A DNA stretch of 37,163 nt, from NCBI GenBank assembly GCA_030064795.1, contig JASJEI010000058.1, positions 1-37,163 of the forward strand, read 5' to 3'. This DNA is from Pleurocapsa sp. MO_226.B13. Its GTDB lineage: Bacteria; Cyanobacteriota; Cyanobacteriia; Cyanobacteriales; Xenococcaceae. The position numbers and the translations under genes were made by a program. Shown in pieces: positions 8,180 to 17,500 of the stretch (position 1 is the first letter of the stretch; every line of letters begins with the position of its first letter). The notes under the pieces are model-generated. The model saw only the letters and a program-made list of their open reading frames with translations, made no database searches and was not told the origin of the DNA.

Positions 8180-9010
8180 TTAATTTAATGCTTGTGACTT
8201 GCGATCCGTTTTTAAGAGTAAATTAGATTCAGTAGCAATAAAATTTTGCTCGACCAGGATTTGGTAAAGATCGACTTCGGTTTCTAGTAAACAAGCATGA
8301 CCACTTTGAGGCAATACTGTTTTTCGAGCATTTGGCAACAGAGCAACTAGTTTGTCAGCTTCTTGTACTGAAGGTAGCAGGCTATCTGCTCCTCCTGCCA
8401 CAATTAGACTAGGAATATTGAGATCGCGTAACTGTCCCTCGGCAACTTTAAAATCTCTTAGCAGAGATAAACGCCAGCTAATTACCTGGGGTGGTAAAGA
8501 CTTCATGCTTTCTACTAGTTTATGGCGATCGCAATCATTGATTCGGTTTAATTTTGCTAAAAAAGGCAACAGGCTTGCAGCAGAATAACGATGTAGCCAA
8601 GTTGGTAGCCAAGGGGTAATGTCCACCCCCAGCCCTAAAATGGGTAGTTGATTAAAAGAAGAAGCAGGATTTACTAAAACCAACTTTTTAATCAGTGAGG
8701 GCGCAGCTAAAGCTGTTTTCAGTGCCAAACAGCCACCAAAGGACTCGCCACATAGATATACATCTGGGTTGGTTTTATAGGTTAACTCGGTTTTGATTAA
8801 TCCGATCGTATCTCTGGCTAAATCTTGCCAATTGCTATGGCTGTCGATACGAATTGTCAAACAACGCAAATCGAAGCGAGTTGCCAACAGATCCTCTTGA
8901 GTTTGAAATAATTTACCCGTACCATCCATACCAGGTAAATAAACAAACAACGGAGCGTGGCGATTTATTTGTCTTGGTTCGATAAAATCTACACTCAATT
9001 TAGGATTCAT
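8180..9010 (-). CDS. Alpha/beta hydrolase
   Basis: This is a 276-residue serine hydrolase fold protein. The oxyanion/nucleophile segment is FVYLPGMDGTG, then CGESFGG with Ser90; the predicted acid is Asp209 in VAGGADSLLPS and the base is His238 in LPQSGHACLLE. A helical lid lies around residues 120-190. There is no signal peptide, so it is probably cytoplasmic or plastoglobule/membrane-associated. A lysophospholipid acyltransferase gene lies 109 bases upstream on the same strand, which suggests, but does not prove, a lipid ester or acyl transfer role. Confidence 0.82.
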   Translation of the reverse strand: MNPKLSVDFIEPRQINRHAPLFVYLPGMDGTGKLFQTQEDLLATRFDLRCLTIRIDSHSNWQDLARDTIGLIKTELTYKTNPDVYLCGESFGGCLALKTALAAPSLIKKLVLVNPASSFNQLPILGLGVDITPWLPTWLHRYSAASLLPFLAKLNRINDCDRHKLVESMKSLPPQVISWRLSLLRDFKVAEGQLRDLNIPSLIVAGGADSLLPSVQEADKLVALLPNARKTVLPQSGHACLLETEVDLYQILVEQNFIATESNLLLKTDRKSQALN

Positions 9011-9119
9011 ATTAGAAATATGTAAAGTAAAAAATTAAAACTTAAAATTATTTAATAATCATTCTCTAACATTTGGTTTCCAAGGCGCGTTTTCCCATAC
9101 TTTTCTTCAGATTTTGCCT

Positions 9120-9848
9120 TCATCCTTTATACGTTCCTTCCTTTAACAGCTGTGTGATTTGAGCCTGACAGTATTGGGTCAAGTCAGTAGCGAGTATTTT
9201 TGCCTGTTTTCCTTTATATTCTTGTTTTTGAGCCTGACTAATCAAGTAGGGACGACCGATCAGGACGTTGACGCGATGATAGACCAACATCGGATGTAGT
9301 CCCCGACGTTTAAAAAAGGGTTCGTTGGGGTCAAATTGCTTTAACCAACTAAGAGGGATCGAAGGATAAGTTGTTTCCGAGCGAGAGGCGATCGCCACGG
9401 GTAAGACAGCTAGACTTCTTACGGGTACTTTCCAGGCTAAATGAGCAAAACCACGATGAAACTCACCAATTTCATCAGGTGCAGTCGGTTCAATCATCGG
9501 TTTTGCACCTTCGGGAAATAATCCTACCCACTGTCTTGAAGTCAATAAATGACTTGCTTGCTGAAAAAATTGGCGATGTCTTCGATCGGCTTCAGCTAAG
9601 GGAAAACAGCCCAATGAATCTACAATCTCCCGCACTAAAGGAGTCTGACCCATATAGTGATGGCAGGCAATCCTCAAAGTATTAGGAATAGTCTTGATTA
9701 AAATTGGTGCATCTAAAAAACTGCGATGATTGCTAATGACAATGGTGGGAATGTCTTGGGGGATGCGATCGGCATAAGAATAAGTTAATTGGAGGTTAAC
9801 TGCTGAGATCAGAGATTGAGCGATTAAATTAGGCGTAAAAGATAACAT
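9120..9848 (-). CDS. Lysophospholipid / 1-acylglycerol-3-phosphate acyltransferase family
   Basis: This is a PlsC-type acyltransferase of 242 residues that moves an acyl chain onto a lysolipid or related acceptor at the membrane. Motif I is ISNHRSFLDAP (His41, Asp46), the acceptor-binding region includes GCFPLAEADRR, and motif III is GLFPEGAKPM (residues 109-118), where the usual Thr of FPEGT is Ala. A ...VRSLAVLPVAI strand matches motif IV. The alpha/beta hydrolase follows downstream on the same strand, so the two may act on one lipid pathway. The exact acceptor is not readable. Confidence 0.83.
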   Translation of the reverse strand: MLSFTPNLIAQSLISAVNLQLTYSYADRIPQDIPTIVISNHRSFLDAPILIKTIPNTLRIACHHYMGQTPLVREIVDSLGCFPLAEADRRHRQFFQQASHLLTSRQWVGLFPEGAKPMIEPTAPDEIGEFHRGFAHLAWKVPVRSLAVLPVAIASRSETTYPSIPLSWLKQFDPNEPFFKRRGLHPMLVYHRVNVLIGRPYLISQAQKQEYKGKQAKILATDLTQYCQAQITQLLKEGTYKG

Positions 9849-10297
9849 TAGATTAGATTATCAGCTTATTTGAGTCACTGTAACCTAGGTCTTAACTGGT
9901 TTGCGAAATAGAGTCTATCTTTAGTATGGAGCAATGCCCAAGAATTAACAAAAATTTTATATTTTCTGAGATTATCGGAGCTATATTGAAGCTGAAATCA
10001 ATAACTCAAAATAATTTATTTATTTGAAACCAACTTTGTTAACCTAATCGAAAATTTATTAAGTATTTTCCTGAAGCTCGACTCGAATCCCTGTGATAAT
10101 TGATACTTAATCTATGAGTCCCTCATTGAAACTCGAAGTTAAAATTGGGTTCTCTAATTTACTAAAATATTCTTTTTAGAGTACCGAAAATACAGATTGC
10201 GACGCATCGAGCGTCAACTTAATAGAATATTGCCATCAAACACGAAAGGCTATGGAATCCATATCCTCAGAGTTTGAGCGGTTTTCCGTTAATTTAA
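9849..10297. other. Intergenic region upstream of metG
   Basis: About 450 bases of AT-rich DNA lie between the divergently transcribed acyltransferase and metG genes. I see no ORF, tRNA, strong hairpin or repeat family. It presumably carries both promoters, but none stands out. Confidence 0.5.
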
Positions 10298-11896
10298 ATG
10301 AATAATCCTACCAATAACCAGAAATTTGCTTTAACTACTCCCCTTTATTATGTTAACGGTGTCCCTCATATTGGCAGTGCCTACACTACTATTACCGCCG
10401 ATGCGGTAGCGAGATTTCAGCGTTTACAGGGTGCCTCGGTATTATTAATTACAGGTACGGACGAACACGGGCAAAAGATACAGCGTACCGCTGAGGAACT
10501 AGGTTTAGACCCCCAGGTTCATTGCGATCGCATTGTCGAAAGCTTTAAATCTCTTTGGCAGCGATTAAATATTAAATACGACCGCTTTAGCCGTACTACT
10601 GCGGAAAATCATCAAAAAATTGTTAATGAATTTTTTGAGCGTGTTTGGCAACAAGGAGATATCTATCTGGCTCGCCAACAAGGTTGGTACTGCGTATCCT
10701 GCGAAGAGTTTAAGGAAGAACGGGAATTAATTGAAAATCATCACTGTGCCATTCATACTAATAAACAAGCAGAATGGCGGGATGAAGAAAACTATTTTTT
10801 TCGTCTTTCCAAATATCAGCAATTCTTAGAAGAACTATATCAAACTCAACCAGACTTTATTCAGCCAGCTAGCCGACGCAACGAAGTCCTCAACTTTGTC
10901 GGACAAGGATTAAAAGACTTCTCTATTTCTCGCGTTAATCTCGACTGGGGTTTTCCGATCCCCGTAGATAAGAAGCACACCATTTATGTTTGGTTTGATG
11001 CGCTGTTGGGTTATGTCACCGCTTTACTCGCTCCCGATCGAGAAGTTAGCTTGGAAAATGCTTTATCTCAATGGTGGCCGATCGATTTACATTTGATTGG
11101 TAAAGATATATTGAGATTTCATGCGGTTTACTGGCCAGCTATGTTAGCCTCTGCTGGTTTGCCTTTACCAAAAAAAGTGTTCGGTCATGGTTTTTTGACC
11201 AAAGACGGACTCAAAATGGGTAAAACTTTGGGAAACACGATCGACCCTTTTGATTTAGTCAGTAAGTATGGCGCAGATGCCGTCCGCTATTACTTTCTCA
11301 AAGAAATCGAACTGGGCAAAGACGGCGATTTTAATGAAACTCGTTTTATTAATGTGCTTAATGCCGATTTAGCTAACGACCTGGGTAATTTGCTCAATCG
11401 TACTCTGGGAATGTTAAAAAAATATTGCCAAAGTAAAGTACCTCAGTTGTCTGGTGCTGACTATAGTTCGGATCATCCACTAAAAAGTATTGGTCTGGAC
11501 TTAGGCGATCGCGTCGTCCAAATGAATGAAAATCTTCAGTTTAGTCAAGGTTGTGAAGCAATTTTAACTCTGGTGCGCGCTGGCAATAAATATATTGATG
11601 ATAGTGCGCCTTGGAAGTTATTCAAGGAAGGAAAGCAAGCTGAAGTAGAACAAATTTTATATGCCGTTCTAGAATCTGTGCGCTTATCTGCTTATTTGCT
11701 GTCTCCAATTATCCCTAGTATTAGCAGTAAAATTTATCAGCAGTTGGGTTTTGACTGGGATTTTAATGACGACAATCATCCCCAAACAGCGTCAGACTTC
11801 TCGATTCACTCCCAGTGGGGCAAACTGACTATCGAGGGAACTTTGGGTAAGGCTAGTCCGGTCTTTTCTAAATTGGAATTACCATCAGAAGATTAA
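10298..11896 (+). CDS. metG: Methionyl-tRNA synthetase
   Basis: This is a class I aminoacyl-tRNA synthetase charging tRNA-Met. The HIGH-type signature is PHIGSAYTTITADA near residue 20, and the KMSKS-type loop is GLKMGKTLGNT near residue 305 (the Ser is Gly here). TGTDEHGQKIQ and YVWFDALLGYVTAL are the other methionine-pocket segments. The zinc knuckle region reads WYCVSCEEFKEE...HHCAIH, with a short set of metal ligands. The 532-residue length fits the short bacterial form lacking the C-terminal tRNA-binding EMAP domain. It is single, with long flanks on both sides. Confidence 0.97.
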   Translation: MNNPTNNQKFALTTPLYYVNGVPHIGSAYTTITADAVARFQRLQGASVLLITGTDEHGQKIQRTAEELGLDPQVHCDRIVESFKSLWQRLNIKYDRFSRTTAENHQKIVNEFFERVWQQGDIYLARQQGWYCVSCEEFKEERELIENHHCAIHTNKQAEWRDEENYFFRLSKYQQFLEELYQTQPDFIQPASRRNEVLNFVGQGLKDFSISRVNLDWGFPIPVDKKHTIYVWFDALLGYVTALLAPDREVSLENALSQWWPIDLHLIGKDILRFHAVYWPAMLASAGLPLPKKVFGHGFLTKDGLKMGKTLGNTIDPFDLVSKYGADAVRYYFLKEIELGKDGDFNETRFINVLNADLANDLGNLLNRTLGMLKKYCQSKVPQLSGADYSSDHPLKSIGLDLGDRVVQMNENLQFSQGCEAILTLVRAGNKYIDDSAPWKLFKEGKQAEVEQILYAVLESVRLSAYLLSPIIPSISSKIYQQLGFDWDFNDDNHPQTASDFSIHSQWGKLTIEGTLGKASPVFSKLELPSED

Positions 11897-12237
11897 ATTA
11901 TGGCAAGTAATTTAACTAAAATCTTTTTTGATTGGTATAAGGTTACTAATAGTAAAAGACGAACCGCGATCGCTCTGGTTTTTAACAGTTAGGTAGATTA
12001 ATTTAACCTAAAGCTAATTAGCTGTTTTGAAGATTAGAAGTCGCTCGCTCGTTTTTCTTACTCAAGCCTGAAAATTAACAGGCAATAAAATCTGTAAAAC
12101 AAAATATGATTTAAGCGTTAACAAAGCGATCGCAGCTTTGTTGTCGCCTATAAAACTAAAAAACTCGGTTTGACTATCTAATGGTCAATAATTATGAGGC
12201 CGATTCACTCAAATAGAATATACTTTTTTCATAAAAA
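11897..12237. other. Intergenic region between metG and the NYN gene
   Basis: About 340 bases. A 30-codon reading starts at an ATG 3 bases after the metG stop (11900-11992, ending VFNS) but has no support beyond being open. A weak GCCTG/CAGGC hairpin lies near 12066-12083. HIP1-type GCGATCGC sites occur at about 11967 and 12126. No clear terminator or promoter. Confidence 0.45.
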
Positions 12238-12252
12238 ATGAGGCTTAATACA

Positions 12253-12849
12253 ATGCTGGACAATTTCGGAAGCGACCCTATCTTCACACCAGAACAAATT
12301 TTAGAAAATAGGGGACGTGTAGCCATTTTTATTGATGGCTCAAATTTATTTTATGCTGCACTACAATTGGGTATCGAAATTGACTATAGTAAGCTCTTGT
12401 ACCGCTTGACTGGAGGCTCAAGACTGCTGAGATCTTTTTTCTATACAGGAGTAGACCGTACTAACGAAAAACAACAAGGTTTTTTGCTTTGGATGCGTCG
12501 CAATGGTTATCGGGTAATTGCCAAAGATTTAGTACAGTTACCAGATGGCTCAAAAAAAGCGAATTTAGACGTGGAAATAGCGGTAGATATGATGGCTTTG
12601 GTTTCCGCTTACGACACTGCTGTATTGGTCAGTGGTGATGGGGATTTGGCTTATGCTGTAGATGCAGTTAGCTACCGTGGTGCGCGGGTAGAAGTTGTTA
12701 GCTTGCGCTCGATGACTAGTGATAGTTTAATCAACGTAGCCGATCGCTATATCGATCTAGACCAGATCAAAGAAGATATCCAAAAAACGACTAAGCATAG
12801 CGATCCCTACCACGCTTTCTCTGGCTTTGGGATTCTTGACGAGCATTAA
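12253..12849 (+). CDS. NYN-domain protein, LabA-like
   Basis: This is a PIN-like NYN (DUF88) nuclease-fold protein of 198 residues. The acidic site is visible: FIDGSNLFYA with the first Asp, KANLDVEIAVDMMAL in the middle and VSGDGDLAYAVDAV near the end. It is close to cyanobacterial LabA/LabA-like proteins, of which LabA represses circadian output downstream of KaiC in Synechococcus elongatus. I choose the ATG at 12253 because GAGG lies 9 bases upstream and the MLDNF start fits my recollection of LabA; an in-frame ATG at 12238 would add five residues. Whether it acts in the clock or in RNA processing cannot be told from sequence. Confidence 0.85.
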   Translation: MLDNFGSDPIFTPEQILENRGRVAIFIDGSNLFYAALQLGIEIDYSKLLYRLTGGSRLLRSFFYTGVDRTNEKQQGFLLWMRRNGYRVIAKDLVQLPDGSKKANLDVEIAVDMMALVSAYDTAVLVSGDGDLAYAVDAVSYRGARVEVVSLRSMTSDSLINVADRYIDLDQIKEDIQKTTKHSDPYHAFSGFGILDEH

Positions 12850-12891
12850 TCGGGCATGAATATAGAGAAGTATATAAATATTATCTATGGT

Positions 12892-12942
12892 GGGCAAGAT
12901 TAGTTTTCAACCAAGAGCGATTGCTCTTGCTAAAACTTGCCC
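12892..12942. repeat. Compound hairpin after the NYN gene
   Basis: Outer arms GGGCAAG (12892-12898) and CTTGCCC (12936-12942) enclose an inner perfect stem AAGAGC GATT GCTCTT (12913-12928), with AGTTTT/AAAACT adding further pairing. It lies between the NYN stop and the LptC-like gene. It could fold in RNA or represent a short palindromic element of the GTGGGCA type seen again at 31809. Confidence 0.55.
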
Positions 12943-13009
12943 CCGTTAGTAATTATGGGATTGTACCAGCTAGAGTAGAATCAAAACTACTATCTTTGAA
13001 TCAAAAAAT

Positions 13010-14152
13010 TTGTACCTGATTAAATCAAAATTTAAGCACCTGCGCCAACTTTATTTATTACCTTTGGCGATCGCTCTTGTGGGTTGTCAGACATCGCTGA
13101 CAGATTTTGAGTCTTCTAATTCGCAGATAAGCCGTTTGAATACTCAATTGGTTCTCAACCAAGCTATTCTCGAGCAAGCTAACAAACAAGAAAATACTGT
13201 CTGGAAAATCAAAGCCGATAATCTTATCTATAGCGAAGATAAAAAAACGGCTACCTTGAATAAGGTTGTGGGCAATCTGTGGCAAAATGACAAGATAATT
13301 CTCAAAATCAGTGCTAACAAGGGCGAAGTTCGAGATAACGGCAATATAATTATTTTAAAAGAACAAGTAGTTGCCAGCGATCCGCGCAATCAAGGCGTGA
13401 TGGAAAGTAGTTTGGTTGAATGGCGACCTCAAGAGAATTTATTGCTAATTAAAGAGAATTTAAACGGTTTTCATTCCAATTTAGAAGTAACGGCCAGAGA
13501 AGGTAAATACTTTACCGATGTTGAAAGTTTAGAAATAGAGGAGGATGTGGTCGCAACTGCCGATCGACCAGCTTTACAGTTAAAAAGCGATCGCCTCAAG
13601 TGGAATATTCCTCAAGCTAAAATTATTAGTCCTGGTGCGGTGGAGATAGTCCGCTTCGATGACAATCAAACCGTTACCGATAGGCTAGTGGGCGATCGCG
13701 CTCAGTTCGATCTAGCCACTAATACCGCTACTTTAAATAATAATATTGAATTAATCTCGGCTCGACCTAATATACAGGCTGCTACCGAATCTCTTACTTG
13801 GAATTATCAACAGCGGGTAGGAAAAACCGAACGACCAATACAGATTTTAGACCGCGAGCGTCAAATCAGCCTGACGGGTAATAAAGGAGAAATCAACCTA
13901 CAGCAGCAGATCGCTAAATTAACCGATGGCGTGCGAGGAATTAACCAGCTAAAAGCTTCAGAACTCTATGCTCGTCAATTAACCTGGAAAATAGAAACAG
14001 AAGAAGTTGAAGCAACGGGGAATGTGATCTACGAACAAGCAGACCCCAAAGCTAGACTAACAGGAGAAAAAGCAGTAGGTACTTTAGGTAAGAACAAGAT
14101 TGTAGTTACCAGCGACGGTAAAGAACAAGTTACATCTGTAATTAATAATTGA
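13010..14152 (+). CDS. LptC-like lipoprotein of LPS export
   Basis: This is a 380-residue LptC/OstA-like envelope protein that would bridge lipopolysaccharide transport from the inner-membrane ABC exporter toward the outer membrane. A basic N-terminus (KSKFKHLRQ), a short hydrophobic run (LYLLPLAIALVG) and a lipobox LVGC at about residue 26 mark a lipoprotein signal. The rest is repeated beta strands of the LptA/LptC type (WKIKADNLIYSEDKKTATL, KGEVRDNG, EVEATGNVIYEQADPKARL). It appears to start at TTG; there is no clear SD and no ATG that keeps the signal. Its stop overlaps the possible TTG start of the Nudix gene. Confidence 0.75.
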   Translation: MYLIKSKFKHLRQLYLLPLAIALVGCQTSLTDFESSNSQISRLNTQLVLNQAILEQANKQENTVWKIKADNLIYSEDKKTATLNKVVGNLWQNDKIILKISANKGEVRDNGNIIILKEQVVASDPRNQGVMESSLVEWRPQENLLLIKENLNGFHSNLEVTAREGKYFTDVESLEIEEDVVATADRPALQLKSDRLKWNIPQAKIISPGAVEIVRFDDNQTVTDRLVGDRAQFDLATNTATLNNNIELISARPNIQAATESLTWNYQQRVGKTERPIQILDRERQISLTGNKGEINLQQQIAKLTDGVRGINQLKASELYARQLTWKIETEEVEATGNVIYEQADPKARLTGEKAVGTLGKNKIVVTSDGKEQVTSVINN

Positions 14153-14166
14153 TAATAATTCCAACA

Positions 14167-14643
14167 ATGAGCTATGTAAAAGAACTCCGTACATTAGTAG
14201 GTCATCGTCCCCTGATTATTCCTGGTGCGGCTGTATTAATTGTCGATTCAGGCGATCGCTTGCTACTGCAACTGCGTCGAGATAATCAACATTGGGGATT
14301 GATTGGTGGCAGTATGGAAATAGGAGAGTCTTTATCGGAAACTGCAAAACGGGAAGCTTGGGAAGAAACAGGCTTGACTTTGGATCGGCTAGATTGGTTC
14401 GATTTATTTTCAGGACGAGAACTTATTTATCAACATCCTAACGGAGATGTAATTGTAAATGTGGTTGCTGTCTACATCTCAAGAGAGTTTAGAGGAGAAC
14501 TAAAAGTAGATGAAGAAGAGGGAACAGAAATACGTTTTTTTGAATTAAATAAGTTACCTCAAAACATTAGTCCACCAGATCGACCAGTTATCGAGTCATA
14601 TCTAAGATACTGTTTTTTAAACCACAATCAGAAAGAAATGTAG
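14167..14643 (+). CDS. Nudix hydrolase
   Basis: This is a Nudix-family pyrophosphohydrolase of 158 residues. The complete Nudix box spans residues 48-70: Gly48, Glu54, then Arg62-Glu63 and Glu66-Glu67 with Gly69 (REAWEETGL), giving the metal-binding site. The N-terminal strand LIIPGAAVLIVDSGDRLLLQ is typical of ADP-ribose/NDP-X type members. I choose the ATG at 14167 over the TTG at 14149, which overlaps the LptC-like stop by four bases; either could be used if translation is coupled. Its substrate is not readable. Confidence 0.9.
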   Translation: MSYVKELRTLVGHRPLIIPGAAVLIVDSGDRLLLQLRRDNQHWGLIGGSMEIGESLSETAKREAWEETGLTLDRLDWFDLFSGRELIYQHPNGDVIVNVVAVYISREFRGELKVDEEEGTEIRFFELNKLPQNISPPDRPVIESYLRYCFLNHNQKEM

Positions 14644-14730
14644 TGCCGTATCAAGGGCGATTGTACCCTAACATCTGTAAAGAAAAATACGATTGGTAAC
14701 TTTACATTTTCGATACATCTATTTAATTTT

Positions 14731-15360
14731 TTAATAAAAAACTTGGGTATATGGTTTCTGAAAATTATGCTCTAAAACCAGATTCATAATTGCATTAACT
14801 ATTTTCTCTCCCCCAAGAGAAGAAGGTTCGATCGCGTTGACATAGTCTTGGGGTTGGTTACAAGTTAACCTCAAGTCGATTAAAGGAATACCCGCACCAA
14901 ATGCTTGGCGGATAATTACATCATTAAAAGTTGCCAAAGCGGCGATCGCAATTCTTCTTTCAAGATACTCTGAATGGTTGGGATAATAGATCGTGCAAAT
15001 CGCTGTAGGTATATTGAAGCTGAGGATTTTTGTGAGTAACTTTTGATACTGTCGTTCAAATTCTTCGCTAATATCTGCTAGTTCGCTAAATACCTGGGCG
15101 GAGGAGTTAACACGACGATCTAAAATACCGAGATGACTTAAGGCGTTATTTCCCCCAACACTAAGAATTAGATGAGTAGCATCTTCTGGTAGTTGTTCTA
15201 ACTGAGCATGAACATCATTAATTTGATCGCCGTCGATCGCCTTTAAGGTAGCCTTCCAACCAGCGGGAAGTTTTGCTTGTAGTTGTTTAATAACTTCAGG
15301 TTCGTCTCCTACATAAAGAGCATTATCGAAAATCGAATCTCCCAGTAAAACTAGATGCAT
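14731..15360 (-). CDS. SGNH/GDSL-family hydrolase
   Basis: This is a 209-residue esterase/lipase-like protein. Block I reads MHLVLLGDSIFDN with the GDS serine, and the block III-like segment is ILSVGGNNALSH with the Asn of the oxyanion hole. No clean DxxH block V is seen; LIDLRLTCN lies near the C-terminus, so the catalytic Asp/His pair is uncertain. I use the ATG at 15360, which starts at block I, rather than the upstream TTG at 15396. No signal peptide, so it is probably cytoplasmic. It converges with the Nudix gene, 87 bases apart. Confidence 0.8.
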   Translation of the reverse strand: MHLVLLGDSIFDNALYVGDEPEVIKQLQAKLPAGWKATLKAIDGDQINDVHAQLEQLPEDATHLILSVGGNNALSHLGILDRRVNSSAQVFSELADISEEFERQYQKLLTKILSFNIPTAICTIYYPNHSEYLERRIAIAALATFNDVIIRQAFGAGIPLIDLRLTCNQPQDYVNAIEPSSLGGEKIVNAIMNLVLEHNFQKPYTQVFY

Positions 15361-15717
15361 TGTGTTTTTGAGATCGTTGAATAGTTTTTTCCCCAAAGAG
15401 CGATTGCCTTGCTCTGCGTAACCTTAATGGTATAGGTTCGACATGGACAATAATAGTGGCACACTTAATGATATTATTCCTGAGACATTTTAGTTGATAT
15501 TAGTTGAATTCTGCGCTCAAAGGCTTTGGTTAATCTGGCTCAAGATCGATCGAGTAGCTAATACAAAGTGGAGCGATATTGCTAAGCGGAGAAAAAAACT
15601 AATCGGATTTAGAAGACTGATTCGCAAGAAACATTGGGAATAGCACGATGATTGTCGCTAATTAGTTTTGACGAAACAGTGGAAAAAATCTAATCAAAGC
15701 TCAAAAATCGTATTGTC
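15361..15717. other. Intergenic region upstream of xdhC
   Basis: About 357 bases between the divergently transcribed SGNH hydrolase and xdhC genes. I see no ORF, RNA gene or strong repeat. It is expected to hold both promoters. I looked for GTA-N8-TAC (NtcA) and found none here. Confidence 0.45.
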
Positions 15718-16791
15718 ATGTTGCCACCCATAAAGTGCGATCGCACTTTTTATCAACAACTGAGAAGTATCTTAGAACGAGAGTCGGTAGTTATCGCCAC
15801 CATTGTCAAGGTTTTAGGTTCTGCACCCAGAGAAGTGGGGGCAAAAATGGCTATTTGCCAAGATAGTAGTATTATTGGGACTATCGGCGGTGGGGCGGGG
15901 GAAGGAAAAGTAATCCAACAAGGTTTGAAAGTATTGGAGACAGGAGAAAAGCAGCTTGTCGAAATCGATCTGACTGGTGCGCCAGGAAAAGATATTCAGG
16001 GAGTTTGTGGGGGAAAAGTAGAGATCTGGTTGGAAAAATGGTCGGAAGAGAGTGCGATCGCTCTGGTTGACGAAATTCTCCAAGTATTTGAGACTGGACA
16101 AACTGCCGAATTAATTACACCTTTTACCGAAGATATCCAACCGTATTTAAGATCTCCTTCCACCTCCTCTGCCTCCTCCGCTTCCCCCGATCGATTCGTT
16201 GAAATCATTCAACCACCACCCATCTTACTGATTATTGGTGGTGGTCATATAGGCTTAGCATTGGCTCAAATTGCCAGCTTTGCAGGATTTCAAATCGCCG
16301 TACAGGACGATCGCCTTGAATTTATTACTCCCCAGAGATTTCCTCAAGCAACATTCTTATCTCCATCGATTACCGAGACTTTAGATACCCTAACGACACA
16401 CACACAACTCTATGTCGCTTTAGTTACCAGAGGCTATCCCCAAGATCTTGAAGCATTTAAGGCTCTTTTACAACGTCCTGTAGCTTATCAATATATTGGT
16501 GCGATCGGCAGTCAAAAACGCATCACCATGATTCAGCAAGCACTCGAACAGCAAGGAATACCTCTAGCAAAATTACCAAATTTTTATGCACCTATCGGTT
16601 TGGATATTGGTGCGCTGACTCCCGAAGAAATTGCCATTAGTATCTGTGGGGAATTAATTAAAGTGCGTCGTGGCGGTACGGGTTTATCTATCTCCGAAAG
16701 AATCAACAACTTTAAAACACCATCCAAGGTTCATTTACCAAAAATCAATAATCAGAGACTCAAGATAAATAAAGTAATAAGTAATGAATAA
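15718..16791 (+). CDS. XdhC/CoxI family molybdenum hydroxylase maturation protein
   Basis: XdhC-family proteins bind molybdenum cofactor, promote its sulfuration and deliver it to enzymes such as xanthine dehydrogenase. The N-terminal domain shows ATIVKVLGSAPREVGAKM, GTIGGGAGEGKVI and GVCGGKVEIWLE (the conserved CGG). The C-terminal Rossmann domain begins LLIIGGGHIGLALAQIA near residue 168 and includes VALVTRGYPQDLEAF and YIGAIGSQKR, ending with PEEIAISICGELIKVRRGG. Between them lies a Ser/Ala/Pro linker (residues 146-158, SPSTSSASSASPD) coded by a pyrimidine-rich tract that matches an intergenic repeat type elsewhere. It overlaps the next gene by 8 bases. The client enzyme is not in this window. 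Confidence 0.9.
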   Translation: MLPPIKCDRTFYQQLRSILERESVVIATIVKVLGSAPREVGAKMAICQDSSIIGTIGGGAGEGKVIQQGLKVLETGEKQLVEIDLTGAPGKDIQGVCGGKVEIWLEKWSEESAIALVDEILQVFETGQTAELITPFTEDIQPYLRSPSTSSASSASPDRFVEIIQPPPILLIIGGGHIGLALAQIASFAGFQIAVQDDRLEFITPQRFPQATFLSPSITETLDTLTTHTQLYVALVTRGYPQDLEAFKALLQRPVAYQYIGAIGSQKRITMIQQALEQQGIPLAKLPNFYAPIGLDIGALTPEEIAISICGELIKVRRGGTGLSISERINNFKTPSKVHLPKINNQRLKINKVISNE

Positions 16792-17443
16792 TGTCAAACT
16801 CTTGTACGGTCGTGACCTGGTACGACCTCTACGAACTCAAAATTTTGCCCTGATCTTAGCAGCGGGCTTTTCTACCCGCATGGGGACTTGTAAGACTACT
16901 CTACCCTGGCTTAACAATCGAACTTTACTGCAATATCAAGCAGAACAATTTTTATTAGCAGGCATCACTCCCATTGTCGTACTTGGTGCGCACAATGCTC
17001 ATCAACGTTGCAATTGTCCTCATGGTAGTTTAGTTGCGATCAATTTTCATAGCGATCGCGGTAAAACCAGCTCGATTTTGACTGGCTTAAAGACTCTACC
17101 CGCACAATTTTCGACGCTGACAATTTCTGCTGTCGATCAGCCTCGTCCTACTGATGTTTATCAAAGTTTACTCCAGGCTCACCAACAAGCAAAAGCTTTA
17201 ATTACAGCACCTTGTCATGAGGGTAAATTAGGACATCCGCTCTTATTTTCCCAAAGTTTATTACCCGCTCTTAAGCAGATTAATGAGGCAAACTTAGGAC
17301 TACGTGAAATCGTCCAAAAGTTCTATTGTGAAATTAATCGTGTAGACTTTGAAACTTCTGAAGTCTTAATCGATCTTAACAATCAAAAGACCTATCAACT
17401 TGAGATTTTAAAAGCATCATATAAAGAGCTTATTTCGCGGTAA
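16784..17443 (+). CDS. MobA/MocA-like nucleotidyltransferase
   Basis: This is a 219-residue MobA-like NTP transferase. The signature LILAAGFSTRMGTCKTTLPW (nucleotide binding, residues 22-41), the SAVDQPRP segment (metal Asp) and GKLGHPLLFSQSLLPAL match enzymes that attach CMP (MocA) or GMP (MobA) to molybdopterin. The 8-base overlap with xdhC supports coupled translation and makes a MocA-like role for xanthine-oxidase-class enzymes likely, though a MobA role or another substrate cannot be excluded. The C-terminal VLIDLNNQKTYQ replaces the usual DIDTPEDY. Confidence 0.87.
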   Translation: MNNVKLLYGRDLVRPLRTQNFALILAAGFSTRMGTCKTTLPWLNNRTLLQYQAEQFLLAGITPIVVLGAHNAHQRCNCPHGSLVAINFHSDRGKTSSILTGLKTLPAQFSTLTISAVDQPRPTDVYQSLLQAHQQAKALITAPCHEGKLGHPLLFSQSLLPALKQINEANLGLREIVQKFYCEINRVDFETSEVLIDLNNQKTYQLEILKASYKELISR

Positions 17444-17500
17444 AATTTTTCTGCAAATCTTAACAAAATTAATTTCAAGCTTAAATTGTTGCATTTAACA

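Noticed and set aside
10079..10110. T-loop-like GACTCGAATCCC suggesting a tRNA
   Set aside because: No matching acceptor, D and anticodon stems around it.
11900..11992. 30-codon reading just after metG
   Set aside because: Too short, no SD, no family, ends in VFNS; probably chance.
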